Origin: Polynucleobacter acidiphobus
GTDB lineage: Bacteria; Pseudomonadota; Gammaproteobacteria; Burkholderiales; Burkholderiaceae
Reading direction: 5' to 3'
DNA: 64,000 nt
Assembly (NCBI RefSeq): GCF_003065385.1
Contig: NZ_CP023277.1
Coordinates: 574,044 to 638,043 of the forward strand
Numbering within the stretch: position 1 is the first letter of the stretch; each line of letters begins with the position of its first letter. Positions 9,820 through 19,684 of this stretch are shown here, one piece after another. Below the pieces are notes generated by a model, which saw only the letters and a program-made list of their open reading frames with translations, was not told the DNA's origin and did not search any database. A program made the translations under genes and the position numbers.

Positions 9820-10401
9820 ATGAGTATTTGGATATGCGGGGTTGATGAGGCGGGGCGCGGTCCATTGGTTGGTGCAGTCGTCGCAGGAGCGGTCGTACTA
9901 GATTCTCAGCAACCCATTGTTGGATTAAAAGACTCAAAAAAGTTGAGTCCTGCCAAGCGCGAAGCACTTTATGCTGAAATTACGTCAAAGGCGAAGGCCT
10001 GGGGTATTGGTGAGGCATCCCCTGGGGAGATCGATAAGCTCAATATCTTGCAAGCGACCATGTTGGCGATGCAACGAGCGATACAGTCCTTAGTTGATCA
10101 GATGGGTGAGTGGCCAGGCGAAGCCCTGATCGATGGCAATCGTTGCCCATCCCTGCCTATTCCAGCGCGCGCAATTATTCAGGGGGACGCAAAAGAGCCA
10201 GCTATCTCAGCTGCATCGATCTTGGCTAAGGTACATCGCGATCGACAGATGCAAATCCTGCATGAACAGTTTCCTCAATATGGCTTTAATCAGCACATGG
10301 GCTATCCAACCGAGGCCCATATTGCCGCTCTTAAGCACTATGGCCCATGTGCGGAGCATCGGCGCTCATTTGCGCCAGTGCGGGAGCTCATCAATGCATA
10401 A
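9820..10401 (+). CDS. rnhB: Ribonuclease HII
   Basis: Cleaves RNA in RNA-DNA hybrids, including single misincorporated ribonucleotides. The acidic catalytic residues are seen in [12 protein letters not shown] near the N-terminus (Asp-Glu) and in the [11 protein letters not shown] region, with the typical [13 protein letters not shown] near the C-terminus. The length of 193 residues is normal. Linkage to lpxB is common in proteobacteria. The end overlaps the following methyltransferase start by eight bases. Confidence 0.96.
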   Translation: MSIWICGVDEAGRGPLVGAVVAGAVVLDSQQPIVGLKDSKKLSPAKREALYAEITSKAKAWGIGEASPGEIDKLNILQATMLAMQRAIQSLVDQMGEWPGEALIDGNRCPSLPIPARAIIQGDAKEPAISAASILAKVHRDRQMQILHEQFPQYGFNQHMGYPTEAHIAALKHYGPCAEHRRSFAPVRELINA

Positions 10402-11221
10402 CTCCAAGGGTGTCATTTCATCGAAAGAAAATAATTTACTCAAGCGCATTCGTCAGCTTCAGCAAGCCGGTAGTAAAGGGCAGAAGGCTCGCCAGGAGTC
10501 TCAGCTTGCGGTCATGGAAGGCATCCATTTATTGCAAGTCTGGCAAGGCGACCCGCGTTTGCAGAGCATCTTGATTACTCCAGCAGCACTCACGAATGCG
10601 GAGATTGCAGCGATTATTGATAGCCATTGTGAACAATGTCCGGAGGTTGAGATTCAGTTGGTTGATGAGTCTTTATGGTCTTCCATCACTGAGCTAGAGC
10701 GTGCTCCGCAAATCATGGGCTTGGTTCGCCTAGAGCCTCCAAAAAATACCTCGAAGAATCTACTGGGGGACACTATTGTTTTGGATGCCATTCAGGATGC
10801 TGGGAATGTCGGAACGATTTTGCGTACCGCCTTGGCCTGTCATTTCAATCAGATTGTGTGTACGGCAGGAACTGCCCATATTTGGTCGCCGAAGGTGCTT
10901 CGTGCGGCCATGGGAGCGCATCGTTACCTGACTTTTTATGAGGCACAAAGCATCGATGCCGTGACCAGTAATATTGAGGCACCCTTATTGGCAACGACCA
11001 TGAGCGCGGAGCACTCACTGTATTCAATCGAAGCAAGTCTACAAAAGCCGGTTGCTTGGGTATTTGGTAATGAGGGGCAAGGAGTGTCTCCAAAGCTCTT
11101 GGGGCAAGCTACCCTGATTCGGGTTCCTCAAAATCCGAAGCTGGAGTCTTTAAATGTGGCGAGCACCGCCGCGGTTTGTTTGTACGAGACTCTGCGTGCG
11201 CGAGGGCAATTTAATTCCTAG
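10394..11221 (+). CDS. TrmH/SpoU-family RNA 2'-O-methyltransferase
   Basis: SPOUT-class RNA ribose methyltransferase using SAM. All three family motifs are present: [23 protein letters not shown] and [15 protein letters not shown], the last two forming the trefoil-knot cofactor site. The N-terminal part (about 1-100) resembles the substrate-binding domain of RlmB/TsnR enzymes. I start at the ATG giving [11 protein letters not shown], which overlaps rnhB by eight bases; a longer upstream frame exists but runs through rnhB. The exact target nucleotide cannot be read from sequence. Confidence 0.9.
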   Translation: MHNSKGVISSKENNLLKRIRQLQQAGSKGQKARQESQLAVMEGIHLLQVWQGDPRLQSILITPAALTNAEIAAIIDSHCEQCPEVEIQLVDESLWSSITELERAPQIMGLVRLEPPKNTSKNLLGDTIVLDAIQDAGNVGTILRTALACHFNQIVCTAGTAHIWSPKVLRAAMGAHRYLTFYEAQSIDAVTSNIEAPLLATTMSAEHSLYSIEASLQKPVAWVFGNEGQGVSPKLLGQATLIRVPQNPKLESLNVASTAAVCLYETLRARGQFNS

Positions 11222-11227
11222 GCATCC

Positions 11228-12064
11228 CTAGCCAAGGATGGTTTTATCGGAGCGAATGGCCTGAAGAATGGTGGTTGCAATCTCTTCAATCGATTTGCTA
11301 GTGGTCGAGACCCATGGAATAGACTCGCGTCGCATCATGGCAGTGGCTTCATTAATCTCATATCGACAGTTTTCTAGCTTGGCATAGTTACTTCCCGGCC
11401 GGCGTTCGTTTCTGATCTCAGAGAGGCGTTCGGGGTCGATCGTTAAACCAAAAATCTTTTGTTTATGAGAGAGAAGATCCTTGGGCAACTGGCCGCGCTC
11501 AAAATCTTCGGGGATTAAGGGGTAATTGGCTGCCTTTAATCCATACTGCATCGCCAGGTAAAGGCTGGTTGGTGTTTTGCCAACTCGAGATACGCCCACC
11601 AAAATCACATTCGCATCGACTAGATTTTGATTAGACTGGCCGTCGTCATGGGCTAAGGAATAGTTAATCGCTTCAATGCGATTTTTATAGGCATCGGTAT
11701 CGGCATTGTGATGCAGGCGATTAATCGCATGGGTTGAGCGCATTCCTAGAGTTTGTTCAAGGGGCGCCACAAAGGTTTGGAACATATCAAGTACCAGGGC
11801 CTTGGCTTGGCCAACGATCTGATTCACCTCTGGATTGACGAGGGTGGTAAAGACAATCGCTTGGCCATACTTGGGATCGGTGCCATTGATTTGAGATACC
11901 GCGTCATGCGCTTTATCCACAGTATCCACAAAAGGAATGCGAACCTGTCGAAAGCTGGTCTCGAACTGCGCCAGGATCGATTGACTAAAGTTTTCAGCGG
12001 TAATACCTGTTCCATCCGAGACGATGTAAACAATGCGAGGTAGGGTATTGGCGGAAAGAGTCAT
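11228..12064 (-). CDS. ppsR: PEP synthase regulatory kinase/pyrophosphorylase
   Basis: DUF299-family protein that switches PEP synthase off by ADP-dependent phosphorylation of a Thr and on by Pi-dependent dephosphorylation. The start IVYIVSDGTGITAENFSQSI and the P-loop-like GVSRVGKTPTSLYLA (about residues 155-169) are family hallmarks. The length of 278 residues is standard. It is transcribed away from ppsA, its known target, from a shared 131-base gap, which supports the assignment. Confidence 0.95.
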   Translation of the reverse strand: MTLSANTLPRIVYIVSDGTGITAENFSQSILAQFETSFRQVRIPFVDTVDKAHDAVSQINGTDPKYGQAIVFTTLVNPEVNQIVGQAKALVLDMFQTFVAPLEQTLGMRSTHAINRLHHNADTDAYKNRIEAINYSLAHDDGQSNQNLVDANVILVGVSRVGKTPTSLYLAMQYGLKAANYPLIPEDFERGQLPKDLLSHKQKIFGLTIDPERLSEIRNERRPGSNYAKLENCRYEINEATAMMRRESIPWVSTTSKSIEEIATTILQAIRSDKTILG

Positions 12065-12195
12065 GGTGTTTAGCGAGACAAAGATTGATTAAAAAATAGG
12101 CAAATTAGGGTCCAGTAATACAATAATGTTTATTCAAGTATGCCCGATTTTAGGAGCAACGCTTTACCCAGTTTTTTAACTTTACGAGAGTCTTT
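12065..12195. promoter_or_regulatory. Divergent ppsR/ppsA promoter region
   Basis: This 131-base gap must hold the promoters for both divergent genes. It is AT-rich. A TACAAT at 12119-12124 could be a -10 for ppsA, but I see no convincing -35 at 17 bases, so the exact promoter is unassigned. A GAGAG at about 12186 precedes the ppsA ATG. Confidence 0.45.
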
Positions 12196-14583
12196 ATGTC
12201 TATGCAAAATAAGCAAAACGCCTATGTTTTGCCTTTTGAGGAGCTGCGTGTCGGCGATGTTGAGTCGGTAGGCGGTAAAAATTCCTCACTAGGTGAAATG
12301 ATTTCACAATTGGCATCTGCAGGGGTGCGTGTTCCAACCGGTTTTGCCACTACATCGATCGCATTTCGGGATTTCTTAAAACATAATCAACTGGATCAAA
12401 AGATTTCAGAGCGGCTTGCTAAGCTCAATGTTGATGATGTTCGCGCTTTAGCAGAAGCGGGTGCGCAGATTCGTTCATGGATCGAGGGAGCCAATTTTCA
12501 ACCTCAATTAGAAGCCGATATACGAGAGGCGTTTCAAAAACTCGATGCATCGGGCAAGGGATCCTTCGCGGTCCGCTCCTCAGCAACGGCTGAGGATCTG
12601 CCAGATGCCTCTTTTGCTGGTCAGCAAGAAACCTTTTTGAACGTATCGGGTATCGATGATGTGCTAAAAAAGATACGGGAGGTATTTGCATCCCTGTATA
12701 ACGATCGCGCGATTTCCTATCGCGTTCACAAAGGATTTGCCCACGCCGATGTGGCGCTTTCTGCGGGTGTGCAACGCATGGTACGCTCAGATCTTGGAGC
12801 AGCAGGCGTGATGTTCACGCTCGATACCGAGTCTGGTTTTCCTGGGGTGGTCTTTATTACCTCAAGCTATGGTTTGGGCGAGACCGTGGTGCAGGGCGCA
12901 GTCAACCCCGATGAGTTTTATGTCTTCAAAGAAACCTTAGCAAAAGGCAAAAAAGCCATCATCAGGAAGTCATTGGGATCGAAATTAATTCAGATGCAAT
13001 TTGCTCCCCAAGGTTCTGCAGAGCGCGTACAAACCGTTGAGGTAGCCCCCGAAGAGCGCAATCGTTTCTCAATTAGCGATGAAGATGTCACAGAACTTGC
13101 CAAGTATGCGGTCATTATCGAGAAACACTATGGTCGACCCATGGATATCGAATGGGGCAAAGACGGTGTGGATGGCAAGATCTACATCCTTCAAGCCCGT
13201 CCAGAGACCGTGAAGAGCCAAGCGGCCGATCAAGTGGAACTGCGGTATCACTTAAAGGGAAATTCAAAAGTCATTACAACGGGCCGAGCCATTGGTCAAA
13301 AAATTGGAGGTGGCCCGGTTCGTGTGATTCGGGACGCCAGCGAAATGGATCGGGTTCAGCCTGGTGATGTGTTGGTAGCCGACATGACCGACCCGAATTG
13401 GGAGCCCGTGATGAAGCGTGCCGCGGCGATTGTTACCAATCGAGGTGGGAGAACCTGTCATGCCGCCATCATTGCGCGTGAACTTGGTGTTCCTGCAGTT
13501 GTGGGTTGCAGTAATGCAACCGATGTCTTACAAGATGGTGCGGTAGTTACCGTTTCCTGCGCTGAGGGTGATGAAGGACGTATTTATGACGGCCTGATTG
13601 AAACCGAGGTTACTGAGGTGAAGCGCGGTGTTTTGCCAGAGATACCAGTCAAAATCACCATGAACATCGGCAACCCTCAGTTAGCGTTTGACTTCTGCCA
13701 ACTGCCCAATGCAGGGGTTGGCTTAGCTCGCTTGGAATTTATTATCAATAACTACATTGGCGTGCATCCACGAGCTGTGTTGGAGTATCCCAATATTGAT
13801 GCTGATCTAAAGCGGGCGGTAGAGAGTGTGGCCCGCGGCTATTCTAGTCCTCGAGCATTTTATGAGGATAAATTGGTCGAAGGCGTAGCAACCATTGCAG
13901 CGGCTTTTTATCCCAAGCCAGTGATTGTGCGCTTATCTGACTTTAAGTCCAATGAGTATAAAAAGTTGATCGGTGGATCGCGTTACGAACCAGATGAAGA
14001 AAATCCGATGCTCGGTTTTCGGGGGGCATCGCGGTATGTGTCGGAGGATTTTGGCGAGGCCTTTGCTCTCGAATGCGCTGCGATGAAGCGGGTGCGCGAG
14101 GAAATGGGCTTAGATAATGTCGAGATCATGGTGCCGTTTGTGCGTACGATTGCACAAGCAAAGCGTGTGATTGACATGATGGCCAAGTTTGGTCTACAAC
14201 GTGGAGTGAATGGCCTGAAATTGATCATGATGTGTGAGATTCCATCGAATGCTATTCTGGCCGATCAATTCCTGGAATACTTTGATGGCTTCTCAATCGG
14301 TTCAAACGACATGACCCAGTTAACCCTGGGACTTGATCGCGACTCTGGCATGGAACTCTTAGCAATTGATTTCGATGAGCGCGATCCTGCTGTGGAGTTC
14401 ATGATTGAGCGCTCGATCGATGCCTGCGTCAAACAAGGGAAGTACGTTGGTATTTGTGGACAGGGCCCATCGGACCACCCAGACTTTGCCAAGTGGCTAG
14501 TAAGAAAGGGAATTACCTCAATCTCACTAAACCCAGATAGTGTCGTACAAACCTGGGAGTTTTTGGCCAAGAACGGATCGTAG
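12196..14583 (+). CDS. ppsA: Phosphoenolpyruvate synthase
   Basis: Makes PEP from pyruvate, ATP and water for gluconeogenesis. Domain order is an N-terminal ATP-grasp domain (about 15-350; [12 protein letters not shown] at the start), the swivelling phosphohistidine domain with catalytic H422 in [14 protein letters not shown], and the C-terminal PEP-binding barrel with the conserved Cys at about 754 in [13 protein letters not shown]. The segment around T420 before the histidine is the expected PpsR target. The length of 795 residues is typical. A strong hairpin follows the stop. Confidence 0.97.
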   Translation: MSMQNKQNAYVLPFEELRVGDVESVGGKNSSLGEMISQLASAGVRVPTGFATTSIAFRDFLKHNQLDQKISERLAKLNVDDVRALAEAGAQIRSWIEGANFQPQLEADIREAFQKLDASGKGSFAVRSSATAEDLPDASFAGQQETFLNVSGIDDVLKKIREVFASLYNDRAISYRVHKGFAHADVALSAGVQRMVRSDLGAAGVMFTLDTESGFPGVVFITSSYGLGETVVQGAVNPDEFYVFKETLAKGKKAIIRKSLGSKLIQMQFAPQGSAERVQTVEVAPEERNRFSISDEDVTELAKYAVIIEKHYGRPMDIEWGKDGVDGKIYILQARPETVKSQAADQVELRYHLKGNSKVITTGRAIGQKIGGGPVRVIRDASEMDRVQPGDVLVADMTDPNWEPVMKRAAAIVTNRGGRTCHAAIIARELGVPAVVGCSNATDVLQDGAVVTVSCAEGDEGRIYDGLIETEVTEVKRGVLPEIPVKITMNIGNPQLAFDFCQLPNAGVGLARLEFIINNYIGVHPRAVLEYPNIDADLKRAVESVARGYSSPRAFYEDKLVEGVATIAAAFYPKPVIVRLSDFKSNEYKKLIGGSRYEPDEENPMLGFRGASRYVSEDFGEAFALECAAMKRVREEMGLDNVEIMVPFVRTIAQAKRVIDMMAKFGLQRGVNGLKLIMMCEIPSNAILADQFLEYFDGFSIGSNDMTQLTLGLDRDSGMELLAIDFDERDPAVEFMIERSIDACVKQGKYVGICGQGPSDHPDFAKWLVRKGITSISLNPDSVVQTWEFLAKNGS

Positions 14584-14601
14584 GTCTAATCCAGAACGAC
14601 C

Positions 14602-14628
14602 AATAAGGCGGGCAAGACCCGCCTTATT
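14602..14628 (+). terminator. Intrinsic terminator of ppsA
   Basis: A perfect 11-bp stem (14602-14612 with 14618-14628) encloses the loop CAAGA and is followed by TATTTATTTG. It lies 19 bases after the ppsA stop and abuts the stop of the convergent Anbu gene, so it may also serve the minus strand, although no T run follows on that side. Confidence 0.85.
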
Positions 14629-15464
14629 TATTTGCTTCTTGGTCGTTTTACTTGTCTTGAAGATTTGCCTTTGGGCTTATGAATAGGCACCGTACCCAGT
14701 TTCTTTGAAGGCGATTGAATGGAAATACTTTTCTTGGAGCCATTCCAACTGGGCTCTGGAATGCTGAGCGCCACTTCCTTGAGTTTCTCTCCCCAAATTC
14801 GGTGCATCATCTCAAAGTAGGGATTATCTTCATCAATCGTGATTAACTTATCTAAATTGAAAGAGTCTTTCTCATAGACCAAAAGATCGAGTGGTAAGCC
14901 AACGGAGATATTACTTTTGATGGTTGAGTCCATCGAGATCAGGACACATTTAGTGGCTAAATTCAGTGGCGTATTAAAACGAATCACTCGATCGAGAATA
15001 GGTTTACCGTATTTAGATTCGCCAATTTGAAAGTAGGGAGTCTCTGGTGTGGTTTCAATGAAGTTACCGGCAGCATAAATATTGAATAAACGGGGTTTCT
15101 CACCCTGGATTTGTCCACCAAAAATTAAGTTGCAATTGAACTCAATCCCTGACTTTTGCAGATCCTCAAAATCGCGCTCCCGTACTTTTTTAACGGCTGA
15201 ACCAACCACTGTCGCTGCCTCGTGACAGCTTTTGGCATTCCAAAGATTGATGCCATCAAACATTTCGCCCTGGAGGAGGATCTCTTTGACTGCTTGGGTA
15301 ATGGCTAAGTTACCCGAGCTCATGAGAACAAAAAAGCGCTCGTGATCTTGATGAAAGAGGGCCATCTTACGAAAGGTGCCAATTTGATCAACTCCCGCAT
15401 TGGTCCGAGTATCGGCCAAGAACACCAGGCCCTCATTTAGGCAAAGGGCAACGCAATAGGTCAT
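14628..15464 (-). CDS. Anbu-type proteasome-like protease
   Basis: Ntn hydrolase of the ancestral beta-subunit (Anbu, COG3484) family, related to HslV and proteasome beta subunits. The start MTYCVALCLNEGLVFLADTR places Thr2 as the predicted N-terminal nucleophile after Met removal, with the conserved Asp of ADTRTNAGVD and Lys of FRKM. The 278 residues match the family; the Lys/Arg-rich tail (about 255-278) is low complexity. It is the last gene of a tight four-gene operon with transglutaminase, alpha-E and ATP-grasp proteins, the conserved Anbu neighbourhood. Substrate and cofactor are not established. Confidence 0.9.
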   Translation of the reverse strand: MTYCVALCLNEGLVFLADTRTNAGVDQIGTFRKMALFHQDHERFFVLMSSGNLAITQAVKEILLQGEMFDGINLWNAKSCHEAATVVGSAVKKVRERDFEDLQKSGIEFNCNLIFGGQIQGEKPRLFNIYAAGNFIETTPETPYFQIGESKYGKPILDRVIRFNTPLNLATKCVLISMDSTIKSNISVGLPLDLLVYEKDSFNLDKLITIDEDNPYFEMMHRIWGEKLKEVALSIPEPSWNGSKKSISIQSPSKKLGTVPIHKPKGKSSRQVKRPRSK

Positions 15465-15466
15465 GG

Positions 15467-16279
15467 TTAAAGCACTTTCACTTGTTGGATGGCAATGCGA
15501 GCCTGAAGCTCTTCTTGGCCACCACCGGAACGGATTCCTTTGATGGGCGCAGCTGAATAATAATCCCTTCCAGTTGCCAAACGAATATGCCGTTGATCCG
15601 TCAGGCAGGCATGGGTTACATCAATGCTAATCCAGCGACCTTGATTTGCATTCAAACAAACATCCACCCAGGCGTGACTCGCTAGGTTTGGGGATTCTTC
15701 GGCAAAAAAGTAGCCGCTGACATAGCGCGCAGGAATATTGGCATACCGACATAGGCTCAGCATGATGTGGCTATGGTCTTGGCATACCCCAGTTTGCATC
15801 GCAAATGATTGGGCCGCGGTCGTTGCAAAGGTTGTGACACCCGCTTGATAGCGAATGCCTACACGAATCGCATCGGCTAAAGCCAAAACGGAGTCAATGT
15901 CACGTTTTTTTGGAAGTGCCGATTCAAAATACGATTGCATTGGTTCCGATATTTGTGTCAGGGTAGTGGGCTGCAAAAGATAGTACGGGGATACTGCATG
16001 GGCATCATCCTGGTACTCATAGCATCCAAAGCTTTTAACTTCTCCTTTGGCAGTAATGCTCATTGATTTATAGGGCGTGTCGAGCACTAATGTTTGGCAG
16101 GTATTCCCAAAAGTATCTTGAGTGGATTTTGCTTTCACGGGCGACTGAATTTGCCATTTCACAATCGTTTGCCCTTTGCTATCGAGAGGGCTTAGTCTTA
16201 ACTCCTGAATCGAATAGCGAACTAGATTGTCATATTGGTATTCGGTACGGTGCTCAATTTGTAAGTGCATAGATTTCAT
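15467..16279 (-). CDS. Transglutaminase-like cysteine protease
   Basis: Papain-fold transglutaminase-like protein of the Anbu locus. The N-terminal beta domain begins HLQIEHRTEYQYDN, and the catalytic triad is visible as Cys in TGVCQDHSHIM, His in LASHAWVDV and Asp in WISIDVTHAC. The start chosen, MKSMHLQIEH, lies one base after the alpha-E stop; a second Met is three codons further in, and a longer frame would overlap alpha-E. It is thought to cleave or form an isopeptide or peptide bond on a product of the companion ATP-grasp enzyme, but this is inference from gene linkage. Confidence 0.88.
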   Translation of the reverse strand: MKSMHLQIEHRTEYQYDNLVRYSIQELRLSPLDSKGQTIVKWQIQSPVKAKSTQDTFGNTCQTLVLDTPYKSMSITAKGEVKSFGCYEYQDDAHAVSPYYLLQPTTLTQISEPMQSYFESALPKKRDIDSVLALADAIRVGIRYQAGVTTFATTAAQSFAMQTGVCQDHSHIMLSLCRYANIPARYVSGYFFAEESPNLASHAWVDVCLNANQGRWISIDVTHACLTDQRHIRLATGRDYYSAAPIKGIRSGGGQEELQARIAIQQVKVL

Positions 16280-16280
16280 C

Positions 16281-17258
16281 TTAGGCAACGGCAAGGGGGA
16301 TGAGATATGCATTACTGAGCTCGTCACCGATGTGGTTAATTCGTTTTAAAAACTGCTTGGTGAACTCTTCAAGACCCACATGAAAGACTTCATTGATATC
16401 CGAGTAATCAAGGTCTGCTTGGAGTTTGCCAATAAGACGTTCTATCTCTTTAGAATTCTGATTTCGAACTTCACCCAGCAGCACAATTAAATCCCCCACG
16501 CAATAGCGCAATGAGCGGGGCATTTGTTGATTAAAGATTAGGAGTTCTGCTGCCTTTTGAGGAGTAATTTGGTCTGAGTAAATCTGCCGATAGATCTCAA
16601 AAGCAGATACAGAACGCAACAGGGCAGCCCAATGATAGAAATCAAAGAATGCTGAATCCGCCTCCTCATGGACATCTTGAATGGGTTTTAGTTGACGCAA
16701 GCTGGCTGGATCTTGGTACTTGGTTTCTAAGATGCGAGCAGTATTATCGGCGCGCTCCAGTAGGGTGCCAATTCGCATGAAGTAGTAAGCCTCATTTTTT
16801 AGCATGGTGCCATGCATGACCCCCCGTGAGAGGTGGCAGCGATATTTAACCCAATCTAAGAGGCTGCTAGGATCCGCATAATCCTGTCTAGCAAGTAATT
16901 GCGATAATTCAAGCCAGGTAGTGTTCTGAGTTTCCCACAGCTCAGAGGTAATCCGTCCACGAATCGCCCGGGCATTCTCGCGAGCGGCGCGCAAGCAAGA
17001 CACAATGCTCGATGGATTATTCGCATCCGCGATCATGAACCGCAAAATGGATTCCTGGTTCATCTGAGAATGGCTCGCTAGGAACGCCGGTTCCAGTTTG
17101 GAGATGGTGAGTAATTTACGCCAACTTTGGTCTCGATATTCAGAGGGCTGCGGCAGCAACGAGGTTTGATAGTTCACATCGAGCATACGCGCGGTATTCT
17201 CAGCCCGCTCGGTATAACGAGCCATCCAATAGAGGCAATCGGCGGTGCGGCTTAACAT
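16281..17258 (-). CDS. Alpha-E domain protein
   Basis: DUF403 all-helical protein, named for its conserved Glu in the N-terminal helix; here MLSRTADCLYWMARYTERAE. The whole 325 residues form one helical domain without signal peptide or membrane segments. The family nearly always occurs next to or fused with the circularly permuted ATP-grasp enzyme encoded just upstream (three-base gap). Biochemical function is unknown; a partner or regulator of the ATP-grasp enzyme is the usual proposal. Confidence 0.9.
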   Translation of the reverse strand: MLSRTADCLYWMARYTERAENTARMLDVNYQTSLLPQPSEYRDQSWRKLLTISKLEPAFLASHSQMNQESILRFMIADANNPSSIVSCLRAARENARAIRGRITSELWETQNTTWLELSQLLARQDYADPSSLLDWVKYRCHLSRGVMHGTMLKNEAYYFMRIGTLLERADNTARILETKYQDPASLRQLKPIQDVHEEADSAFFDFYHWAALLRSVSAFEIYRQIYSDQITPQKAAELLIFNQQMPRSLRYCVGDLIVLLGEVRNQNSKEIERLIGKLQADLDYSDINEVFHVGLEEFTKQFLKRINHIGDELSNAYLIPLAVA

Positions 17259-17261
17259 GAA

Positions 17262-18674
17262 CTAGTCCTCCAATACCCAAGTATCTTTAGTACCACCGCC
17301 TTGTGAAGAGTTCACAACCAAGGAGCCCTCCTTGAGGGCAACGCGAGTTAGTCCTCCTGGAACCATCTTGATGGTTTCGCCAGAGAGCACAAAGGGTCTA
17401 AGATCAATATGGCGCGGAGCTATCCCAGATTCAACAAAGGTTGGGCAGGTTGATAGGGAGAGGGTGGGTTGGGCGATGTACTGGTCGGGGTGTTGGATTA
17501 AGTTTGCTCGAAAGCGCTCAATCTCCTCTTTGGTGGATGCTGGGCCTACCAGCATGCCATAGCCACCGGCGCCATGGGTCTCTTTGACGACCAGCTCATT
17601 AAGATGAGCTAGCGTGTACGCCAGATCTTCAGCCTTGCGGCATTGATAAGTGGGCACGTTGTTAAGGATAGGCTTTTCACCTAAGTAGAACTCAATCATT
17701 TGCGGTACATAAGGATAAATGGATTTGTCGTCCGCAATTCCAGTGCCAATCACGTTGGCTAGGGTGACATTGCCCGCACGGTAAGCATTGAGTAGACCCG
17801 CTACGCCCAATGCAGAATCCGCCCGAAACGCTAGAGGATCTAAGAAGTCATCGTCAATGCGTCGATAGATCACATCGACCCGCTGAGGCCCTTGGGTGGT
17901 TCGCATGAACACTTCTTCATCTTTGACATAAAGGTCCTTACCTTCGACTAGTTCGACACCCATTTGTTGAGCAAGGTAAGTATGTTCAAAGTAGGCCGAG
18001 TTAAACATGCCTGGTGTGAGTACAACCACATTTGGTTTTTTCACTCCCTCAGGTTTAACGGACTTGAGGCACTCTAAAAGAAGGTCAGGGTAGTGCTCAA
18101 CAGGGGCAACTCGATAGCGCTGGAATAGATCGGGAAAGAGTCGCATCATCATCTTGCGATCTTCGACCATATAGGACACGCCAGATGGAACGCGCAGATT
18201 GTCTTCTAAAACATAAAACTCACCGGCACCCGCACGCACAATATCAATCCCTGCGATTTGGGCATAAATATTGCGTGGGACCTCCACATATCGCATTTCA
18301 GGGCGATATTGGGCATTATTAAAAATCTGCTCCCCGGGAATAATCCCGGCTTTGATGATTGCCTCGTCGTGATAGATATCATGAATAAAGTGATTGAGTG
18401 CGGTCACGCGTTGCCGCAGACCTGCCTCAAGTGTTGACCACTCTTGGGCCGTAAATATCCGCGGTACTTGATCAAATGGAATGGTGCGTTCAGTCCCTAA
18501 GTCGTCACCATAGACCGCAAAGGTGATGCCAACCCGCCGAAAGATGAGATCGGCCTCAGCCCGTTTAAGGGCCATCAGAGCATCACTTTGCTCAGTCAAC
18601 CATTGCTGAAAGATGGCATAGTGGGGTCTAGCCGCACCATGTGCATCCAACATTTCGTCATACGGGGTTTTCAT
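17262..18674 (-). CDS. Circularly permuted ATP-grasp protein
   Basis: About 470 residues of the type-2 circularly permuted ATP-grasp family (COG2308), predicted to ligate an amine to a carboxylate, perhaps making a peptide-like product. Conserved blocks include GIDIVRAGAGEFYVLEDNLR, YPYVPQMIEFYLGEKPIL, VVKETHGAGGYGMLVGP and LRPFVLSGETIKMVPGGLTR. I start at MKTPYDEMLDAHG; an upstream in-frame ATG would add 23 unconserved residues and cover the operator-like repeats in the gap. It is the first gene of the Anbu operon, with a 91-base gap to smpB. Confidence 0.9.
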   Translation of the reverse strand: MKTPYDEMLDAHGAARPHYAIFQQWLTEQSDALMALKRAEADLIFRRVGITFAVYGDDLGTERTIPFDQVPRIFTAQEWSTLEAGLRQRVTALNHFIHDIYHDEAIIKAGIIPGEQIFNNAQYRPEMRYVEVPRNIYAQIAGIDIVRAGAGEFYVLEDNLRVPSGVSYMVEDRKMMMRLFPDLFQRYRVAPVEHYPDLLLECLKSVKPEGVKKPNVVVLTPGMFNSAYFEHTYLAQQMGVELVEGKDLYVKDEEVFMRTTQGPQRVDVIYRRIDDDFLDPLAFRADSALGVAGLLNAYRAGNVTLANVIGTGIADDKSIYPYVPQMIEFYLGEKPILNNVPTYQCRKAEDLAYTLAHLNELVVKETHGAGGYGMLVGPASTKEEIERFRANLIQHPDQYIAQPTLSLSTCPTFVESGIAPRHIDLRPFVLSGETIKMVPGGLTRVALKEGSLVVNSSQGGGTKDTWVLED

Positions 18675-18728
18675 AGCCTTTACGGTATTACGCCAGCATG
18701 ACAAATCAACCGGAAATTGGCATGCCTT

Positions 18729-18755
18729 GGTGCAAATATGCACCTAAATGGTGCA
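18729..18755. promoter_or_regulatory. Triple GGTGCA half-site operator, NtrC-like
   Basis: Three half-sites are arranged GGTGCA-AATA-TGCACC-TAAAT-GGTGCA. The last two form TGCAC-N7-GTGCA, the classical enteric NtrC site pattern. The first two repeat the inverted repeat found ahead of the cyanate operon (55957-55976). The site lies 55-81 bases upstream of the ATP-grasp start. I found no sigma-54 promoter between it and the gene, so an activator role is unproven. Confidence 0.65.
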
Positions 18756-18765
18756 AAAGAGAGGA

Positions 18766-19215
18766 TTATGATAATTGGCCACGCACGATTCTGGCCTTTT
18801 CTCGTTCCCAGTCGCGCTCTTTACTGGCTTCGCGCTTATCGTGCTGTTTCTTGCCGCGGGCAAGTCCAATTTCACATTTGACTCGACCTTTTGAGAAGTG
18901 CAAATTGAGTGGGACCAAGGTATAGCCCCGCTGCTCAACTTTACCAATTAGTTTCCGAATCTCGCTCTCATTTAAGAGGAGCTTGCGGGTTCGGGTGGGG
19001 TCAGCATGAATGTGAGTCGATATCGATGAGAGTGGGCTGATGTGAGAACCAATCAAATAAATCTCAGCATTTCGCACCACAACATATGCTTCTTTAATTT
19101 GCGCACGCCCAGCACGAATTGCCTTAACCTCCCACCCTTCGAGGACAAGGCCCGCTTCATAGCGTTCTTCAATAAAATAATCAAAGAACGCTTTTTTGTT
19201 ATCAACGATACTCAT
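18766..19215 (-). CDS. smpB: tmRNA-binding protein SmpB
   Basis: Binds tmRNA and brings it to stalled ribosomes in trans-translation. The 149-residue protein has the core [39 protein letters not shown], and the basic C-terminal tail that enters the mRNA channel ([19 protein letters not shown]). The ssrA gene itself is not in the window. It is divergent from ratA across 34 bases, a common betaproteobacterial pairing. Confidence 0.97.
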   Translation of the reverse strand: MSIVDNKKAFFDYFIEERYEAGLVLEGWEVKAIRAGRAQIKEAYVVVRNAEIYLIGSHISPLSSISTHIHADPTRTRKLLLNESEIRKLIGKVEQRGYTLVPLNLHFSKGRVKCEIGLARGKKQHDKREASKERDWEREKARIVRGQLS

Positions 19216-19249
19216 GGTTTAGAGTTTTTATAGGTTCCACGGTTTCATT

Positions 19250-19684
19250 ATGGCAGACGTCAATAAGACGGTTTTGATTGGTCAGTCCGCTGACCGCATG
19301 TACAGCCTAGTAACGGATGTTGCCCGCTATCCAGAGTTTTTACCCTGGTGCGGCGGTGTGGATATTTATGAGCAAACTGAGACGGTGCTCGATGCCAAAA
19401 TCAAGATTCACTTTAAAGGAATTGAGCAATTCTTTCACACCCGGAACACCAATCATCGCCCTGATTCAATTGACATGCAATTTGTCGATGGTCCCTTTAA
19501 AAAGTTCACTGGCCAGTGGCGCTTCATTCCCTTGCGTGATGATGCGTGCAAGATTGAGTTCAATTTGCACTGGGAGTTCAAAAGTGCCATATTGGATAAG
19601 ATTATTGGCCCGGTGTTTTCCTACATCGCCAGCACCTTTGTGGATTGTTTTGTAAAGCGTGCGGAGCAACTGTATGACCACTAA
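19250..19684 (+). CDS. ratA: RatA/Coq10-type START-domain protein
   Basis: The 144-residue protein is a single SRPBCC/START domain: VLIGQSADRMYSLVTDVARY at the start, FLPWCGG, then QFVDGPFKKFTGQWRF. In E. coli the family member RatA was described as an anti-association factor for ribosomal subunits, while mitochondrial Coq10 binds ubiquinone; sequence alone does not decide between these. It overlaps rnfH and is divergent from smpB. Confidence 0.9.
   Translation: MADVNKTVLIGQSADRMYSLVTDVARYPEFLPWCGGVDIYEQTETVLDAKIKIHFKGIEQFFHTRNTNHRPDSIDMQFVDGPFKKFTGQWRFIPLRDDACKIEFNLHWEFKSAILDKIIGPVFSYIASTFVDCFVKRAEQLYDH

Noticed and set aside
10133..10393. Long upstream extension of the SpoU methyltransferase
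   Set aside because: It runs through rnhB in another frame and adds 87 residues without family similarity; the ATG at 10394 gives the normal protein.
18674..18728. Sigma-54 promoter ahead of the Anbu operon
   Set aside because: The best candidates lack the GC of the -12 element or have the wrong spacing.
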